Below, one piece after another: positions 25,920 to 34,935 of a DNA stretch of 64,000 bases; the stretch's first letter is position 1; every line of letters starts with the position of its first letter. The position numbers and the translations under genes were made by a program. Origin of the DNA: an uncultured Croceitalea sp. (GTDB lineage Bacteria; Bacteroidota; Bacteroidia; Flavobacteriales; Flavobacteriaceae); assembly GCA_947499565.1 (NCBI GenBank), contig CANMOV010000002.1, positions 558,001 through 622,000 of the forward strand, given 5' to 3'. The notes under the pieces are model-generated. The model was not told the origin of the DNA, made no database searches, and was given only the letters and a program-made list of their open reading frames with translations.

Positions 25920-27212
25920 ATGAGTGATCAAAAATTAGCAACAAACGCGTTACATGCAGGGCATGATACTACGCAAACAGGCGGAACAAGAGCTGTTCCT
26001 ATTTACCAAACTACGTCTTACGTTTTTAACGATACAGACCATGCAGCAAACCTGTTTTCATTAGCAGAACTGGGTTTTATTTACACCCGGTTAAACAATC
26101 CTACCAATCAAATACTACAGGAAAGACTTGCTGCAGTAGAAGGTGGTGTAGGAGCGGTTGTTTTTGCATCTGGGACTGCGGCAATTTCAACAGGATTATT
26201 AACCCTGCTAAAAGCTGGAGACCATATTGTAGCTTCAAGCAGTTTGTACGGCGGTACATTTAATTTACTGAATGTTACCTTACCAAGGTTGGGTATTACA
26301 ACTACTTTTGTAGATGCGTCAGACCCAGCAAACTTTGGAACTGCAGTACAAGAAAATACCAGAGCAATTTTTGTAGAATCTTTAGGGAATCCAAAACTAG
26401 ATGTATTGGATTTAAAAGGAATTTCTAAGGAAGCTAAGGCGGCAAAAGTGCCATTTATTGTAGATAACACGGTGGCTACACCTGGATTGTTAAATCCAAT
26501 TGAACATGGTGCAAACTTGGTAATTCATTCCTTAACCAAATACATTGGAGGACAAGGAAATTCCCTTGGTGGCGCTATCATAGATGCCGGTACTTTTGAT
26601 TGGACCAATGGAAAATTCCCTGAATTTACAGAACCCTCTGCTGGTTATCATGGTTTGGTGTATAGCGAAGCCTTAGGAGCAGCAGCTTTTACCTTTAAAT
26701 TAATTTTGGAAGGCTTACGTGATTTTGGTGGTGCGTTGAGTCCATTTAATGCCTTTCAGGTCATTCAAGGGCTAGAAACCTTGCCGGTTCGTATTAAGCA
26801 GCATAGCGCTAATGCGCTGGCTTTAGCTGAATGGCTGCAAGATAGAGAAGAAGTGGCATGGGTAAACTATCCAGGCCTTAAAGGGAGCAAATACTACGAA
26901 TTAGCCCAAGAATACTTACCCAAAGGACAAAGTGGTTTGGTAACCTTTGGCGTTAAAGGTGGTTTTGAAACCGCTAAAAAATTGACTGATGCAACCAAGG
27001 TATTTTCGCTATTAGCGAATATTGGTGATACAAAATCACTAATTATTCACCCAGCGAGTACAACGCACCAACAACTAACAGAAGAGCAACAGGCTAGTGC
27101 TGGAGTTTCTCAAGATTTAATACGCCTTTCTGTTGGACTTGAAGATATAGACGATTTAAAGAACGATTTAGAACAGGCTTTCTCAACTATTGACAAGTCG
27201 GTTTTAGTCTAA
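25920..27212 (+). CDS. metY: O-acetylhomoserine aminocarboxypropyltransferase (sulfhydrylase)
   Basis: A 430-residue PLP enzyme of the Cys/Met-metabolism family that makes homocysteine from O-acetylhomoserine and sulfide. It opens with ATNALHAGHDTTQTGGTRAV, the MetY-type N-terminus. The PLP-lysine motif is VIHSLTKYIGGQGNSLGG, and the C-terminal block is LANIGDTKSLIIHPASTTHQ. The length, with the insertion around residues 230-250 (FPEFTEPSAGYHGLVYSEAL), separates it from the shorter MetB/MetZ enzymes. It is the first gene after the SAM-I riboswitch. Confidence 0.95.
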   Translation: MSDQKLATNALHAGHDTTQTGGTRAVPIYQTTSYVFNDTDHAANLFSLAELGFIYTRLNNPTNQILQERLAAVEGGVGAVVFASGTAAISTGLLTLLKAGDHIVASSSLYGGTFNLLNVTLPRLGITTTFVDASDPANFGTAVQENTRAIFVESLGNPKLDVLDLKGISKEAKAAKVPFIVDNTVATPGLLNPIEHGANLVIHSLTKYIGGQGNSLGGAIIDAGTFDWTNGKFPEFTEPSAGYHGLVYSEALGAAAFTFKLILEGLRDFGGALSPFNAFQVIQGLETLPVRIKQHSANALALAEWLQDREEVAWVNYPGLKGSKYYELAQEYLPKGQSGLVTFGVKGGFETAKKLTDATKVFSLLANIGDTKSLIIHPASTTHQQLTEEQQASAGVSQDLIRLSVGLEDIDDLKNDLEQAFSTIDKSVLV

Positions 27213-27219
27213 AACTTTT

Positions 27220-27279
27220 CTGTCATATCTAGCGCAGTCGAGATGTTTTATTAGTTCTCGACTGCGCTCGAACAGACAG
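27220..27279. repeat. Palindromic repeat inside the metY-metX/thrA gap
   Basis: AGCGCAGTCGAGA (27231-27243) is perfectly complementary to TCTCGACTGCGCT (27256-27268), bordered by CTGTCA and AACAGACAG. In RNA it would form a strong hairpin between two genes of the same operon and may affect mRNA processing. It belongs to the same loose family as 19336-19380. Confidence 0.7.
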
Positions 27280-27288
27280 TAATTAAAA

Positions 27289-30200
27289 ATGAAGAGATAT
27301 ATCACAGCAATGCTCCATAAATTAGAAATAAAGAATTATACCACTATAAGCGGTGTAAGTCTAGATATTACATTGTCTTACGAGCTATTTGGTCAACCCT
27401 TACATTCGGCACCAATTGTTTTGGTAAACCATGCCTTAACGGGAAACTCCAATGTAGCTGGGGAAAATGGCTGGTGGTCAGATTTAATAGGTGCAGGTAA
27501 ATGCATAGACACACAAAACTATACCATTTTAGCCTTTAATATTCCTGGTAATGGATATGATGGTTTTGTAATAGAAAATTATAAGGATTTTGTAGCTGGT
27601 GATATTGCAAGCATATTTTTAAAGGGATTACAGCAATTAGAAGTATCCCGATTATTTGCCATAATTGGAGGTTCTTTGGGAGGAGGAATTGCATGGGAAA
27701 TAGCTGCGTTAAACCCAACTATTACAGAGCATTTAATTCCCGTAGCATCTGATTGGAAGTCTACGGACTGGCTCATTGCCAATTGCCAGATTCAAGAACA
27801 AATCCTTATTAATTCTAGGGAACCTGTGCATGACGCTAGAATGCATGCTATGCTTTGCTATCGCACACCGGAATCTTTTAAGGAACGTTTTCAAAGAGGG
27901 ACAAATGAGGAATTAAAAGTGTTTAATGTAGAGAGTTGGTTGTTGCATCATGGGAAAAAGCTACAAGAACGTTTTCAGTTATCAGCCTATAAATTAATGA
28001 ATCAATTGTTAAAGACAATTGATATTTCAAGAGACGGTATTAAGGTGTTTGAAGCACTTCAAAATAGCAACACAAACATTCATATTATCGGCGTTAATTC
28101 AGATCTGTTTTTTACCGCTGAAGAAAATAAAGAAACCTTTAAACAATTAGCGCAAGCTAATAGTAATGTTACCTACGGTGAGGTAGAATCTGTGCACGGT
28201 CATGATGCTTTTCTAATGGAGTTTCTTCAACTTGAAAAACTATTAAAAGGTGTTTTTCAGAAAAAAGAAGAACGAAAGGGATTAAAGATTCTAAAATTTG
28301 GGGGAAAATCTTTGAGTAATGGTGAAGGTTTAGAAAGAGTTCTTCAAACTGTTGAGGATTTCCATAAAAAAGGAGAGCCTATTGGGGTAGTATTATCAGC
28401 TCGCCAAAAAGCTACGGATACTTTGGAAGGATTACTAGATAATGCCTTGAACGGAAAAGTTGATGAAAAGACACTTAAAAGTTTTGTGGAATACCAAAAG
28501 TTTGCCAGTGCTTCCATTAATTATTTTAAAGAACTGGAACAATTATCTAAACGTTTGGAAGGCGTTTCTTTATTGGGGGATTATAGTTTAAAAACTAAGG
28601 ACGAAGTATTAGCTGTTGGAGAATTAATTTCTTGTAAGCTTATAGTTTCACTCTTAAAAGAGCGTGGAATTAAAGCCGTATTGTTGGATGCGCGAGAGCT
28701 TTTGCAAACCGATAGTAATTTTGGAAATGCTCAAGTTAACGAAGCGGTATCCAAGGCAAAAGTTGTGAAACGCTTTTCAGAATTACCAGAAGATACTGTT
28801 CCTATTATCACGGGGTTCATCGCAGCAAATGAGCATGGAGAAACCACAACACTGGGAAGAAATGGTAGTAATTACACCGCAGCACTCTTTGCCAATTATT
28901 TAGATGCCGAAGAAGTATTAAACTATACCCATGTAGATGGAATTTTTACTGCTAATCCAGACTACGTGAAACAAGCAAGAATCATTGAAAATCTTTCTTA
29001 TGCAGAAGCGAACGAGCTTGCTAATTTTGGAGCAAAAGTGTTGCATGCAAAGACGATAATTCCACTTATAGAAAAAAATATTCCATTACGTATTCTAAAT
29101 ACATTTAATCCAGATTCTAAGGGAACTTTAATAAGTTCAAAAACCCAGAAAGAAGGCATAAAATCCCTTTCTGTAATAGAGAATGTGGCCTTAATTAACC
29201 TAGAAGGTAGAGGCTTGTTAGGCAAAGTAGGGGTAGATGCAAGGATTTTTACCACTTTAGGAAGGCACAATATTAATGTGAGCATTATTTCTCAAGGTTC
29301 GTCAGAGAGAGGTATCGGTTTGGTGGTAAGCTCGGAACAAGCTGTAGCTGCTAAAAAAGCATTGGATATCGAATTTGCTACAGATTATTCCTCGCAAGAC
29401 GTAAATACCATAACCATTAAAAAAGATATCTCTGTAATTTCGATAGTTGGGCAAGACCTAAGTACATTTCACCATCCTTATAATGCTTTGATAAAGAATG
29501 GAATTGTTCCACTTTTATTTAATAATACAATCTCAGGTAAGAATATAAGTCTTGTGGTTGAAAACATCTTTTTACACAAGGCCTTAAATGTAATGCACGG
29601 GCAAATTTTTGGTGTAAGCAAACGTATTAACCTAGCCATCTTTGGTCATGGGACTGTTGGGGGAACACTTATAGACCAAATTTTAGAATCTCATAAAAAA
29701 GTGCAGAAACGTAAAGGATTGGATTTACGAATATTTGCCGTTGCCAATTCTAAAAAAGTAATCCTTAACTCAGAGGGCCTTCAAGAAGATTGGAGAAACA
29801 GTTTTGAGGAATCTGGGGTTTCTTATGGGTTAAATGATGTTGTCAGGTATGCTAAAGACCATCATTTAGAGAATTTAATAGCTATTGATAATACCGCTAG
29901 CACTGATTTTGTAAACCATTATTTTGATTTGATTAGTGGAGGTTTTGACTTGGTATCGTCCAATAAAATAGCAAACACCTTAGACTTTGATTATTACGAA
30001 TTAGTTCGGAAGAACTTGGATAAGTACCAAAAACAGTATTTATATGAAACCAATGTAGGAGCTGGTTTGCCATTAATAGATACTATTAAATTACTACATC
30101 TTTCAGGAGAAAATATTACGCAAATTAAAGGAGTTTTTTCAGGTTCCTTAAGTTATATTTTTAATACGTTCTCGGAGAGTAGTCAACCTTTTTCTGTTGT

Positions 30201-30696
30201 TTTAAAAGAGGCCATGGATAAAGGTTATACAGAGCCAGACCCACGGGAAGATTTATCTGGGAATGATGTAGCTAGAAAATTATTGATTTTAGCTAGAGAG
30301 CTTGAACTGGAAAATGAGTTTTCTGATGTAGTTGTAGACAATTTAATTCCAACAGAATTGCAAGAAGTAAGTTTAGAGGACTTTTTAGCAAAACCTGAAA
30401 TTCTGGATAAGAAGTTTGATAGCATTAAGCAAGCTCAGAAGGCAAATCATGTGTTGCGTTATGTTGGTGATTTGCATGGTGATTTGCAACAAGAGAAGGG
30501 AATATTAGCAGTAAAATTAATTTCTGTACCTAAATCTAGTGCATTAGGTCAAGTAGGTGGCGCTGACTCTATCATTGAAATTTTTACAGAATCTTACGGA
30601 GAGAACCCAATTGTAATCCAAGGCGCAGGCGCAGGCGCAGCTGTAACTGCAAGAGGTGTTTTTGGAGATGTATTACGAATAGCAGAAAAACTATAA
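27289..30696 (+). CDS. Homoserine O-acetyltransferase / aspartokinase / homoserine dehydrogenase fusion
   Basis: An 1135-residue fusion of three activities. Residues about 8-325 are a MetX-like alpha/beta hydrolase: NHALTGNSNVAGENGWW, nucleophile elbow GGSLGGGIAWEIA, and probable acid and base in GVNSDLFFTAEEN and SVHGHDAFLME. Residues 330-770 are an aspartokinase (KILKFGGKSLSNGEG, TTLGRNGSNYTAALF, FGAKVLHAKTI) with paired ACT-like regulatory segments. Residues 780-1135 are homoserine dehydrogenase (RINLAIFGHGTVGGTLIDQI, GGFDLVSSNKIAN). The KFGGTS motif has K for T. The ATG at 27310 is an alternative start. It supplies acetylhomoserine to the flanking sulfhydrylases. Confidence 0.93.
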   Translation: MKRYITAMLHKLEIKNYTTISGVSLDITLSYELFGQPLHSAPIVLVNHALTGNSNVAGENGWWSDLIGAGKCIDTQNYTILAFNIPGNGYDGFVIENYKDFVAGDIASIFLKGLQQLEVSRLFAIIGGSLGGGIAWEIAALNPTITEHLIPVASDWKSTDWLIANCQIQEQILINSREPVHDARMHAMLCYRTPESFKERFQRGTNEELKVFNVESWLLHHGKKLQERFQLSAYKLMNQLLKTIDISRDGIKVFEALQNSNTNIHIIGVNSDLFFTAEENKETFKQLAQANSNVTYGEVESVHGHDAFLMEFLQLEKLLKGVFQKKEERKGLKILKFGGKSLSNGEGLERVLQTVEDFHKKGEPIGVVLSARQKATDTLEGLLDNALNGKVDEKTLKSFVEYQKFASASINYFKELEQLSKRLEGVSLLGDYSLKTKDEVLAVGELISCKLIVSLLKERGIKAVLLDARELLQTDSNFGNAQVNEAVSKAKVVKRFSELPEDTVPIITGFIAANEHGETTTLGRNGSNYTAALFANYLDAEEVLNYTHVDGIFTANPDYVKQARIIENLSYAEANELANFGAKVLHAKTIIPLIEKNIPLRILNTFNPDSKGTLISSKTQKEGIKSLSVIENVALINLEGRGLLGKVGVDARIFTTLGRHNINVSIISQGSSERGIGLVVSSEQAVAAKKALDIEFATDYSSQDVNTITIKKDISVISIVGQDLSTFHHPYNALIKNGIVPLLFNNTISGKNISLVVENIFLHKALNVMHGQIFGVSKRINLAIFGHGTVGGTLIDQILESHKKVQKRKGLDLRIFAVANSKKVILNSEGLQEDWRNSFEESGVSYGLNDVVRYAKDHHLENLIAIDNTASTDFVNHYFDLISGGFDLVSSNKIANTLDFDYYELVRKNLDKYQKQYLYETNVGAGLPLIDTIKLLHLSGENITQIKGVFSGSLSYIFNTFSESSQPFSVVLKEAMDKGYTEPDPREDLSGNDVARKLLILARELELENEFSDVVVDNLIPTELQEVSLEDFLAKPEILDKKFDSIKQAQKANHVLRYVGDLHGDLQQEKGILAVKLISVPKSSALGQVGGADSIIEIFTESYGENPIVIQGAGAGAAVTARGVFGDVLRIAEKL

Positions 30697-31862
30697 TGAG
30701 CAATAAACAATTTGAAACGGAGGCCGTAAGAACTCAGATAGAAAGAACACAATTCTTGGAGCATTCGAGTCCGTTGTATTTAACGTCTAGTTATGTTTTT
30801 GAAGACGCAGAGGATATGCGTGCTTCATTCGCTGAAGAAAAAGAACGAAATATCTATTCGCGGTATTCTAATCCTAACACATCTGAATTTGTAACTAAAG
30901 TTTGCAAGATGGAAGGAGCGGAAGCTGGCTTTGCTTTTGCCTCAGGGATGGCAGCAGTGTATTCTACTTTAGCAGCTCTGCTGGATAGCGGAGACCACAT
31001 TCTATCTGCAGGAAATATTTTTGGCTCTACACATTCGCTTTTCACCACTATTTTTCCAAAGTGGAATATATCGCACAGTTATTTTAAGATTGATGATTTT
31101 GACTCCGTAGAAAGTCTAATCACCCCCAAAACAAAATTGATTTATGCAGAATCACCCACAAACCCTGGAGTAGATGTTTTAGATTTGGAAGCCTTAGGGA
31201 AAATTGCCAAAAAACACAATTTGATTTTAGTGATTGATAATTGTTTTGCATCGCCCTATTTACAGCAACCCATAAAGTTTGGAGCTGATTTAGTAATTCA
31301 TTCAGGTACAAAACTAATGGATGGTCAAGGTCGCGTTTTAGCGGGAATTACTGTTGGTAATGCCGAGCTGGTTGACAAAATATATCGCTTTTCACGAATT
31401 ACCGGTCCTGCTTTGTCGCCTTTTAATGCTTGGGTGCTTTCTAAAAGCTTGGAAACTTTAGCAATAAGGGTGGATAGGCATTGCGAGAATGCACTAAAAC
31501 TAGCAGAGTTTCTTGAGGCTCATGATAAAGTGAATTGGGTAAAATACCCTTTCTTAAAATCGCACCCAATGCATGAAGTTGCTAAAAAGCAAATGAAAGC
31601 TGGTGGCTGTGTTGTAGCTTTTGAGGTTAAAGGAGGCTTAGTGGCAGGACAAAAATTCTTTGACGCTATAAAACTACTATCGCTCTCAGCGAACCTTGGT
31701 GACTCTCGTAGCATTGTTACGCATCCTGCTTCAACTACACACAGTAAATTAACAAAAGAAGAGCGCTTGGCTTCTGGAATTGCAGATGGAATGGTGCGAA
31801 TTTCAGTAGGTTTGGAGCATATAGATGATATTATCGCAGATATAAAACAGGCATTGGGTTAG
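30696..31862 (+). CDS. PLP-dependent sulfhydrylase/trans-sulfuration enzyme (MetZ-like)
   Basis: A 388-residue Cys/Met-metabolism PLP enzyme. It has FASGMAAVYSTLAALLDSGD, AESPTNPGVDVLDLEALGKI, the PLP-lysine motif VIHSGTKLMDGQGRVLAG and the C-terminal SLGDSRSIV-like block LSANLGDSRSIVTHPASTTH. The length and the N-terminus ETEAVRTQIERTQFLEHSSP fit O-succinyl/O-acetylhomoserine sulfhydrylase (MetZ); cystathionine gamma-synthase is the main alternative. The ATG shares one base with the stop of the fusion gene (TAATG), so translation is coupled. It is a second homocysteine-forming candidate in one operon. Confidence 0.88.
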   Translation: MSNKQFETEAVRTQIERTQFLEHSSPLYLTSSYVFEDAEDMRASFAEEKERNIYSRYSNPNTSEFVTKVCKMEGAEAGFAFASGMAAVYSTLAALLDSGDHILSAGNIFGSTHSLFTTIFPKWNISHSYFKIDDFDSVESLITPKTKLIYAESPTNPGVDVLDLEALGKIAKKHNLILVIDNCFASPYLQQPIKFGADLVIHSGTKLMDGQGRVLAGITVGNAELVDKIYRFSRITGPALSPFNAWVLSKSLETLAIRVDRHCENALKLAEFLEAHDKVNWVKYPFLKSHPMHEVAKKQMKAGGCVVAFEVKGGLVAGQKFFDAIKLLSLSANLGDSRSIVTHPASTTHSKLTKEERLASGIADGMVRISVGLEHIDDIIADIKQALG

Positions 31863-31865
31863 AAA

Positions 31866-32327
31866 TTAACGAACACCATTCCAAATATCTAGATACATTT
31901 TCCAGTCATCACCTTCCTTTCTCCAGATGATAACATATTTGCCTTTCCAGTCAATTAAATCACCATTAGCTTTTTTGGTTTGTCCTTCGTAATAACCATA
32001 ATCATAGGCTTCTGCTCCCATAATTTTGATTTCACTTTGAGTTATTTTATGATGGGTGATTGAAATGTCATCCGGGTGCTTCCAATAAGAAACTATTGCG
32101 TTAGTACCTTCAATAATTTTTGTTTGGTTAGGGAATATTTTTGCATCTGCGGTATAAGATTCACCAATCATTTTGTAATTATCATTAACTACATATTGAG
32201 AAAAGTCTTTGGTATTCTGCTTAATCTGTTCCAAATCTTTTTTACTTCCTATAAATTCTTGAGAGAATCCATTTAGAAAAGAAAAAAGAAGTACAGTTGT
32301 TATTAGTATAGATTTCATCTTTTTCAA
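31866..32327 (-). CDS. Exported SnoaL/NTF2-like protein
   Basis: A 153-residue protein with a signal peptide (about residues 1-22, LLFSFLNGFSQ) and one NTF2-like cone domain (DFSQYVVNDNYKMIGESYTA, DYGYYEGQTKKANGDLIDWK, WRKEGDDWKMYLDIWN) of the DUF4440/SnoaL type. Such domains bind small ligands or act as scaffolds; no catalytic role can be read here. It lies 3 bases downstream of a second NTF2-like gene on the same strand, so the two are an operon, convergent with the methionine genes. Confidence 0.8.
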   Translation of the reverse strand: MKKMKSILITTVLLFSFLNGFSQEFIGSKKDLEQIKQNTKDFSQYVVNDNYKMIGESYTADAKIFPNQTKIIEGTNAIVSYWKHPDDISITHHKITQSEIKIMGAEAYDYGYYEGQTKKANGDLIDWKGKYVIIWRKEGDDWKMYLDIWNGVR

Positions 32328-32330
32328 ATT

Positions 32331-32747
32331 TTAGTTAGAACGCTGTCTGTGAAATATCTTACTAACCACTTTCCATTCGCCATCAATCTTTAACAAGTTC
32401 ATATAATCAATAAAGTAAAAATTAGTGTATTCAATTTTTAATTTTGCATTGGCTGCGTTTCCCGTAACATTAATAGCTTCGATACTTGTTTTTCTGTTTT
32501 GTTTGGATCCGGGTTTTATAGCATTCTTAAAAAACTCAAGGGCATTTACATCTTTGTAACCATTGCCAGAAATAAATTTCATCGTGGCATCTTTATGAAA
32601 TGCTTTTTTAAGGGTTTCAAAATCATTATTGGTTCCTCCATCTAAATAATAGAATACTGTTTTTTCAATAAGTTTTCGGTCATTATTCTGCGCAATACAG
32701 TTTAAAGAAATTAAGAATGCAATTAGTGTTAGCGTAATAGTTTTCAT
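32331..32747 (-). CDS. Exported lumazine-binding/NTF2-like protein
   Basis: A 138-residue protein from the ATG at 32747, with a signal peptide (MKTITLTLIAFLISLNCIAQ) and a single NTF2-like domain (EKTVFYYLDGGTNNDFETLK, YKDVNALEFFKNAI, KIDGEWKVVSKIFHRQ) resembling the putative lumazine-binding family. An upstream in-frame ATG at 32804 is rejected because it would precede a clean signal peptide with 19 extra residues. Function unknown; co-transcribed with the following NTF2-like gene. Confidence 0.8.
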   Translation of the reverse strand: MKTITLTLIAFLISLNCIAQNNDRKLIEKTVFYYLDGGTNNDFETLKKAFHKDATMKFISGNGYKDVNALEFFKNAIKPGSKQNRKTSIEAINVTGNAANAKLKIEYTNFYFIDYMNLLKIDGEWKVVSKIFHRQRSN

Positions 32748-32854
32748 GATTTGTTTTTTAAAGATGATTTTGAAGCAATTTAATAGGAATGCTATCAACA
32801 ACATTGAATTGCATGGGAGAAGAACTACGGATTTATAAATCTGGAAAAACTATT

Positions 32855-33898
32855 TTAATCTAATCGTCTTTTAAATTTGGCAGGAGTAAGGCCTTTTATT
32901 TTCTTAAATGCACTGTAAAAAGTAGAGTTAGATTTAAAACCACATTCTTGTCCAATTGCTTCTAAGGTTAAGTGTTTCTTTAGTCCAATCATTTTTTCTG
33001 CAGCTTCTATTCGATATTCATTTAAAAAAAGAGAAAACCCTTTTCCAATGTTATCATTTAAAAATTGCGATAAGAGGTGCGGAGAAATTTGTAGTTCTTG
33101 CGCTACGTCAGAAAGTTTTAAATCTGGGCTCTTATACAACTCCTTGTCATTCATTAGAATATCTAATTGATTTGCAATTGATGCCGCTTTGGGAGCTCCA
33201 ATTTTTTTATTAGTGTATTTAGCCCCTTTTTCATAAAAAGTGGAATTTTTATTTCTTTTAAAAAAACCTAAGAGTAATAGGAGGTAGAAAACAAATGAGA
33301 ATGATAAGGCTCCAACAATATATGAAGTATATCTGCTGGTGAAATAAGCGACCCAAATAATAGTAACCCCTATAAATACACTAACTAGAAGCACTTCAAA
33401 ATCATTAAGTTTTTTGTTCTTGGCGAATAGTTTTTTAAAAGTGTCTTTTAAATGAAACCCAGATATGATAATGTATAACAGCCATTGAAGATAAATGACT
33501 CTAACAAGGTATGGAGACCATAAACTTTTATATGCTTTATACGGAATTAGAAACCAAGTTATTGAAATAATTATGATGAAAGGAATTATGTGATAGTACC
33601 ACATCTTATGATTCATATGAATTCCTCTGGTAATAGATACTGTATAAAGAAATAGACAGGGTCCGATTAAAAGACAAGCTGAAAGTCCAAGTTGAATGAA
33701 TGCCTGAGATAAATCTGGATTAAAATGAAAGAAAACCGATTTGATAATACGAATGCTTAAAACAAACAATAAGGCACTGAGAAAATAATTTGAGTATGCT
33801 TTTTGCTTTGTAAAAAAAGCGAAATAGATACTTAGGAACAAACCATTAACGGCACCTAACGCACTAAACAAAAATAAAATTTGGGTGTCAAAGTTCAT
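32855..33898 (-). CDS. AraC-family regulator with membrane N-terminal domain
   Basis: A 347-residue protein with about seven hydrophobic helices in residues 1-215 and a C-terminal AraC-type double helix-turn-helix at about 240-347 (LKLSDVAQELQISPHLLSQF, EAIGQECGFKSNSTFYSAFK, GLTPAKFKRRLD). This membrane-AraC design is frequent in Bacteroidetes and suggests a membrane-sensed signal. It lies upstream of the NTF2-like pair on the same strand and may regulate it; that link is only positional. Confidence 0.88.
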   Translation of the reverse strand: MNFDTQILFLFSALGAVNGLFLSIYFAFFTKQKAYSNYFLSALLFVLSIRIIKSVFFHFNPDLSQAFIQLGLSACLLIGPCLFLYTVSITRGIHMNHKMWYYHIIPFIIIISITWFLIPYKAYKSLWSPYLVRVIYLQWLLYIIISGFHLKDTFKKLFAKNKKLNDFEVLLVSVFIGVTIIWVAYFTSRYTSYIVGALSFSFVFYLLLLLGFFKRNKNSTFYEKGAKYTNKKIGAPKAASIANQLDILMNDKELYKSPDLKLSDVAQELQISPHLLSQFLNDNIGKGFSLFLNEYRIEAAEKMIGLKKHLTLEAIGQECGFKSNSTFYSAFKKIKGLTPAKFKRRLD

Positions 33899-33939
33899 TT
33901 TTTACTAAAACATAAAGGCCAATATGATAGTTTAAGATC

Positions 33940-34815
33940 TTATTGAAAACCAATCTCTTGTATGCTCTTATGACTAACTTTTATGGCTTCCAAAGGTTCC
34001 ATGGTAAATGTCTTGTCTTGTTCAACCATGTAATATTCCATTCCTGATTTTTCTTTTTCGGCAAGAATTCTGGCAAAGTCGATAGTGCCCTTTCCTACAG
34101 GTGCAAACTTGCCTTCCTCATCCATATCTTTAACATGCCAAATTTTAAATCGACCAGGATATTTTTCAAAATAAGCTAATGGGTCCGCACCCGCCTTGGT
34201 TACCCAAAACAAATCCATCTGAAAGTTAACATACTTAGGATTGCAATTTTCTAATAAATAATCTATTGGAACTACCCCTGTACTATCTTTTTTAAATTCA
34301 AAATCGTGATTATGGTAAAGTAGTTTTAGACCAGCTTCGTTAGCTTTTTCTCCCAATTCATCTAAAATATGGGCTAAATTTTTAGCACCACCAGTCATGC
34401 CCATTGTACTGGTTTCACTATCATAGGTGAAAAGACCCATTGGCGGAATAGGAACAACAAAATACATAAAACCAGCAGCTTTGGCGTCTGCCATTTCTGT
34501 AGCAGCGTTTTCTAGTGTAACGCTACTTTGATGGGTGCTAATTGGGTTTAGCTGTAGTTTTTGCAAGTAAGCTTTAAAATCTGCAGGAGACATATTATAA
34601 TATTTTCCATCTTTATAACCTGCTGCTTCTACATTTTGGTAGCCAATTTCTGCTACAGTTTTTAAAGTAGTTTCTGTATCTTCTCCCATTGCATCCCTAA
34701 CAGTATATAGCGCTAATCCGCCTACTTGTGATTCGCTTGTACATGAAATAATGGAGAATACTAGTATACAGACTAGAAATGTTCCTTTTAAAAATTGTTG
34801 CTTTAATGGTTGCAT
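33940..34815 (-). CDS. Sugar phosphate isomerase/epimerase-like lipoprotein
   Basis: A 291-residue xylose-isomerase-like TIM-barrel protein. The N-terminus is a lipoprotein signal with lipobox SIISC at cysteine 25, so it is probably exported. The barrel shows LALYTVRDAMGED, LLYHNHDFEFKKD with conserved histidines, NFQMDLFWVTKAGADP, and IWHVKDMDEEGKFAPVGKGT, the metal-site region of this superfamily. Exported members occur in Bacteroidetes sugar loci (for example 3-keto-sugar metabolism). The substrate is unknown. Confidence 0.87.
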   Translation of the reverse strand: MQPLKQQFLKGTFLVCILVFSIISCTSESQVGGLALYTVRDAMGEDTETTLKTVAEIGYQNVEAAGYKDGKYYNMSPADFKAYLQKLQLNPISTHQSSVTLENAATEMADAKAAGFMYFVVPIPPMGLFTYDSETSTMGMTGGAKNLAHILDELGEKANEAGLKLLYHNHDFEFKKDSTGVVPIDYLLENCNPKYVNFQMDLFWVTKAGADPLAYFEKYPGRFKIWHVKDMDEEGKFAPVGKGTIDFARILAEKEKSGMEYYMVEQDKTFTMEPLEAIKVSHKSIQEIGFQ

Positions 34816-34862
34816 TAGAATATGAATTTATTTTCTAAAATTAGACTAATTTTTAAAACCTG

Positions 34863-34879
34863 AATAGGCTATAGGTATT
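34863..34879 (+). promoter_or_regulatory. Possible Rrf2 self-regulation site
   Basis: This short stretch ahead of the Rrf2 gene contains AATAGG and CTATAGG, the same CTATAGG half-site as in the three palindromes downstream. The full CCTAT-N7-ATAGG palindrome is not present, so this is tentative. Confidence 0.3.
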
Positions 34880-34935
34880 GCCTTGTTAGAAACTGGGTTA
34901 CAAACCACTTTGTCAATTTTGCCTATATTAGCTTA

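Noticed and set aside
27289..30696. Fusion as an assembly artefact joining metX and thrA
   Set aside because: The reading frame is open through the joint with a plausible linker (FQKKEERKGLKILKFGG), and similar fusions exist in the phylum to my knowledge.
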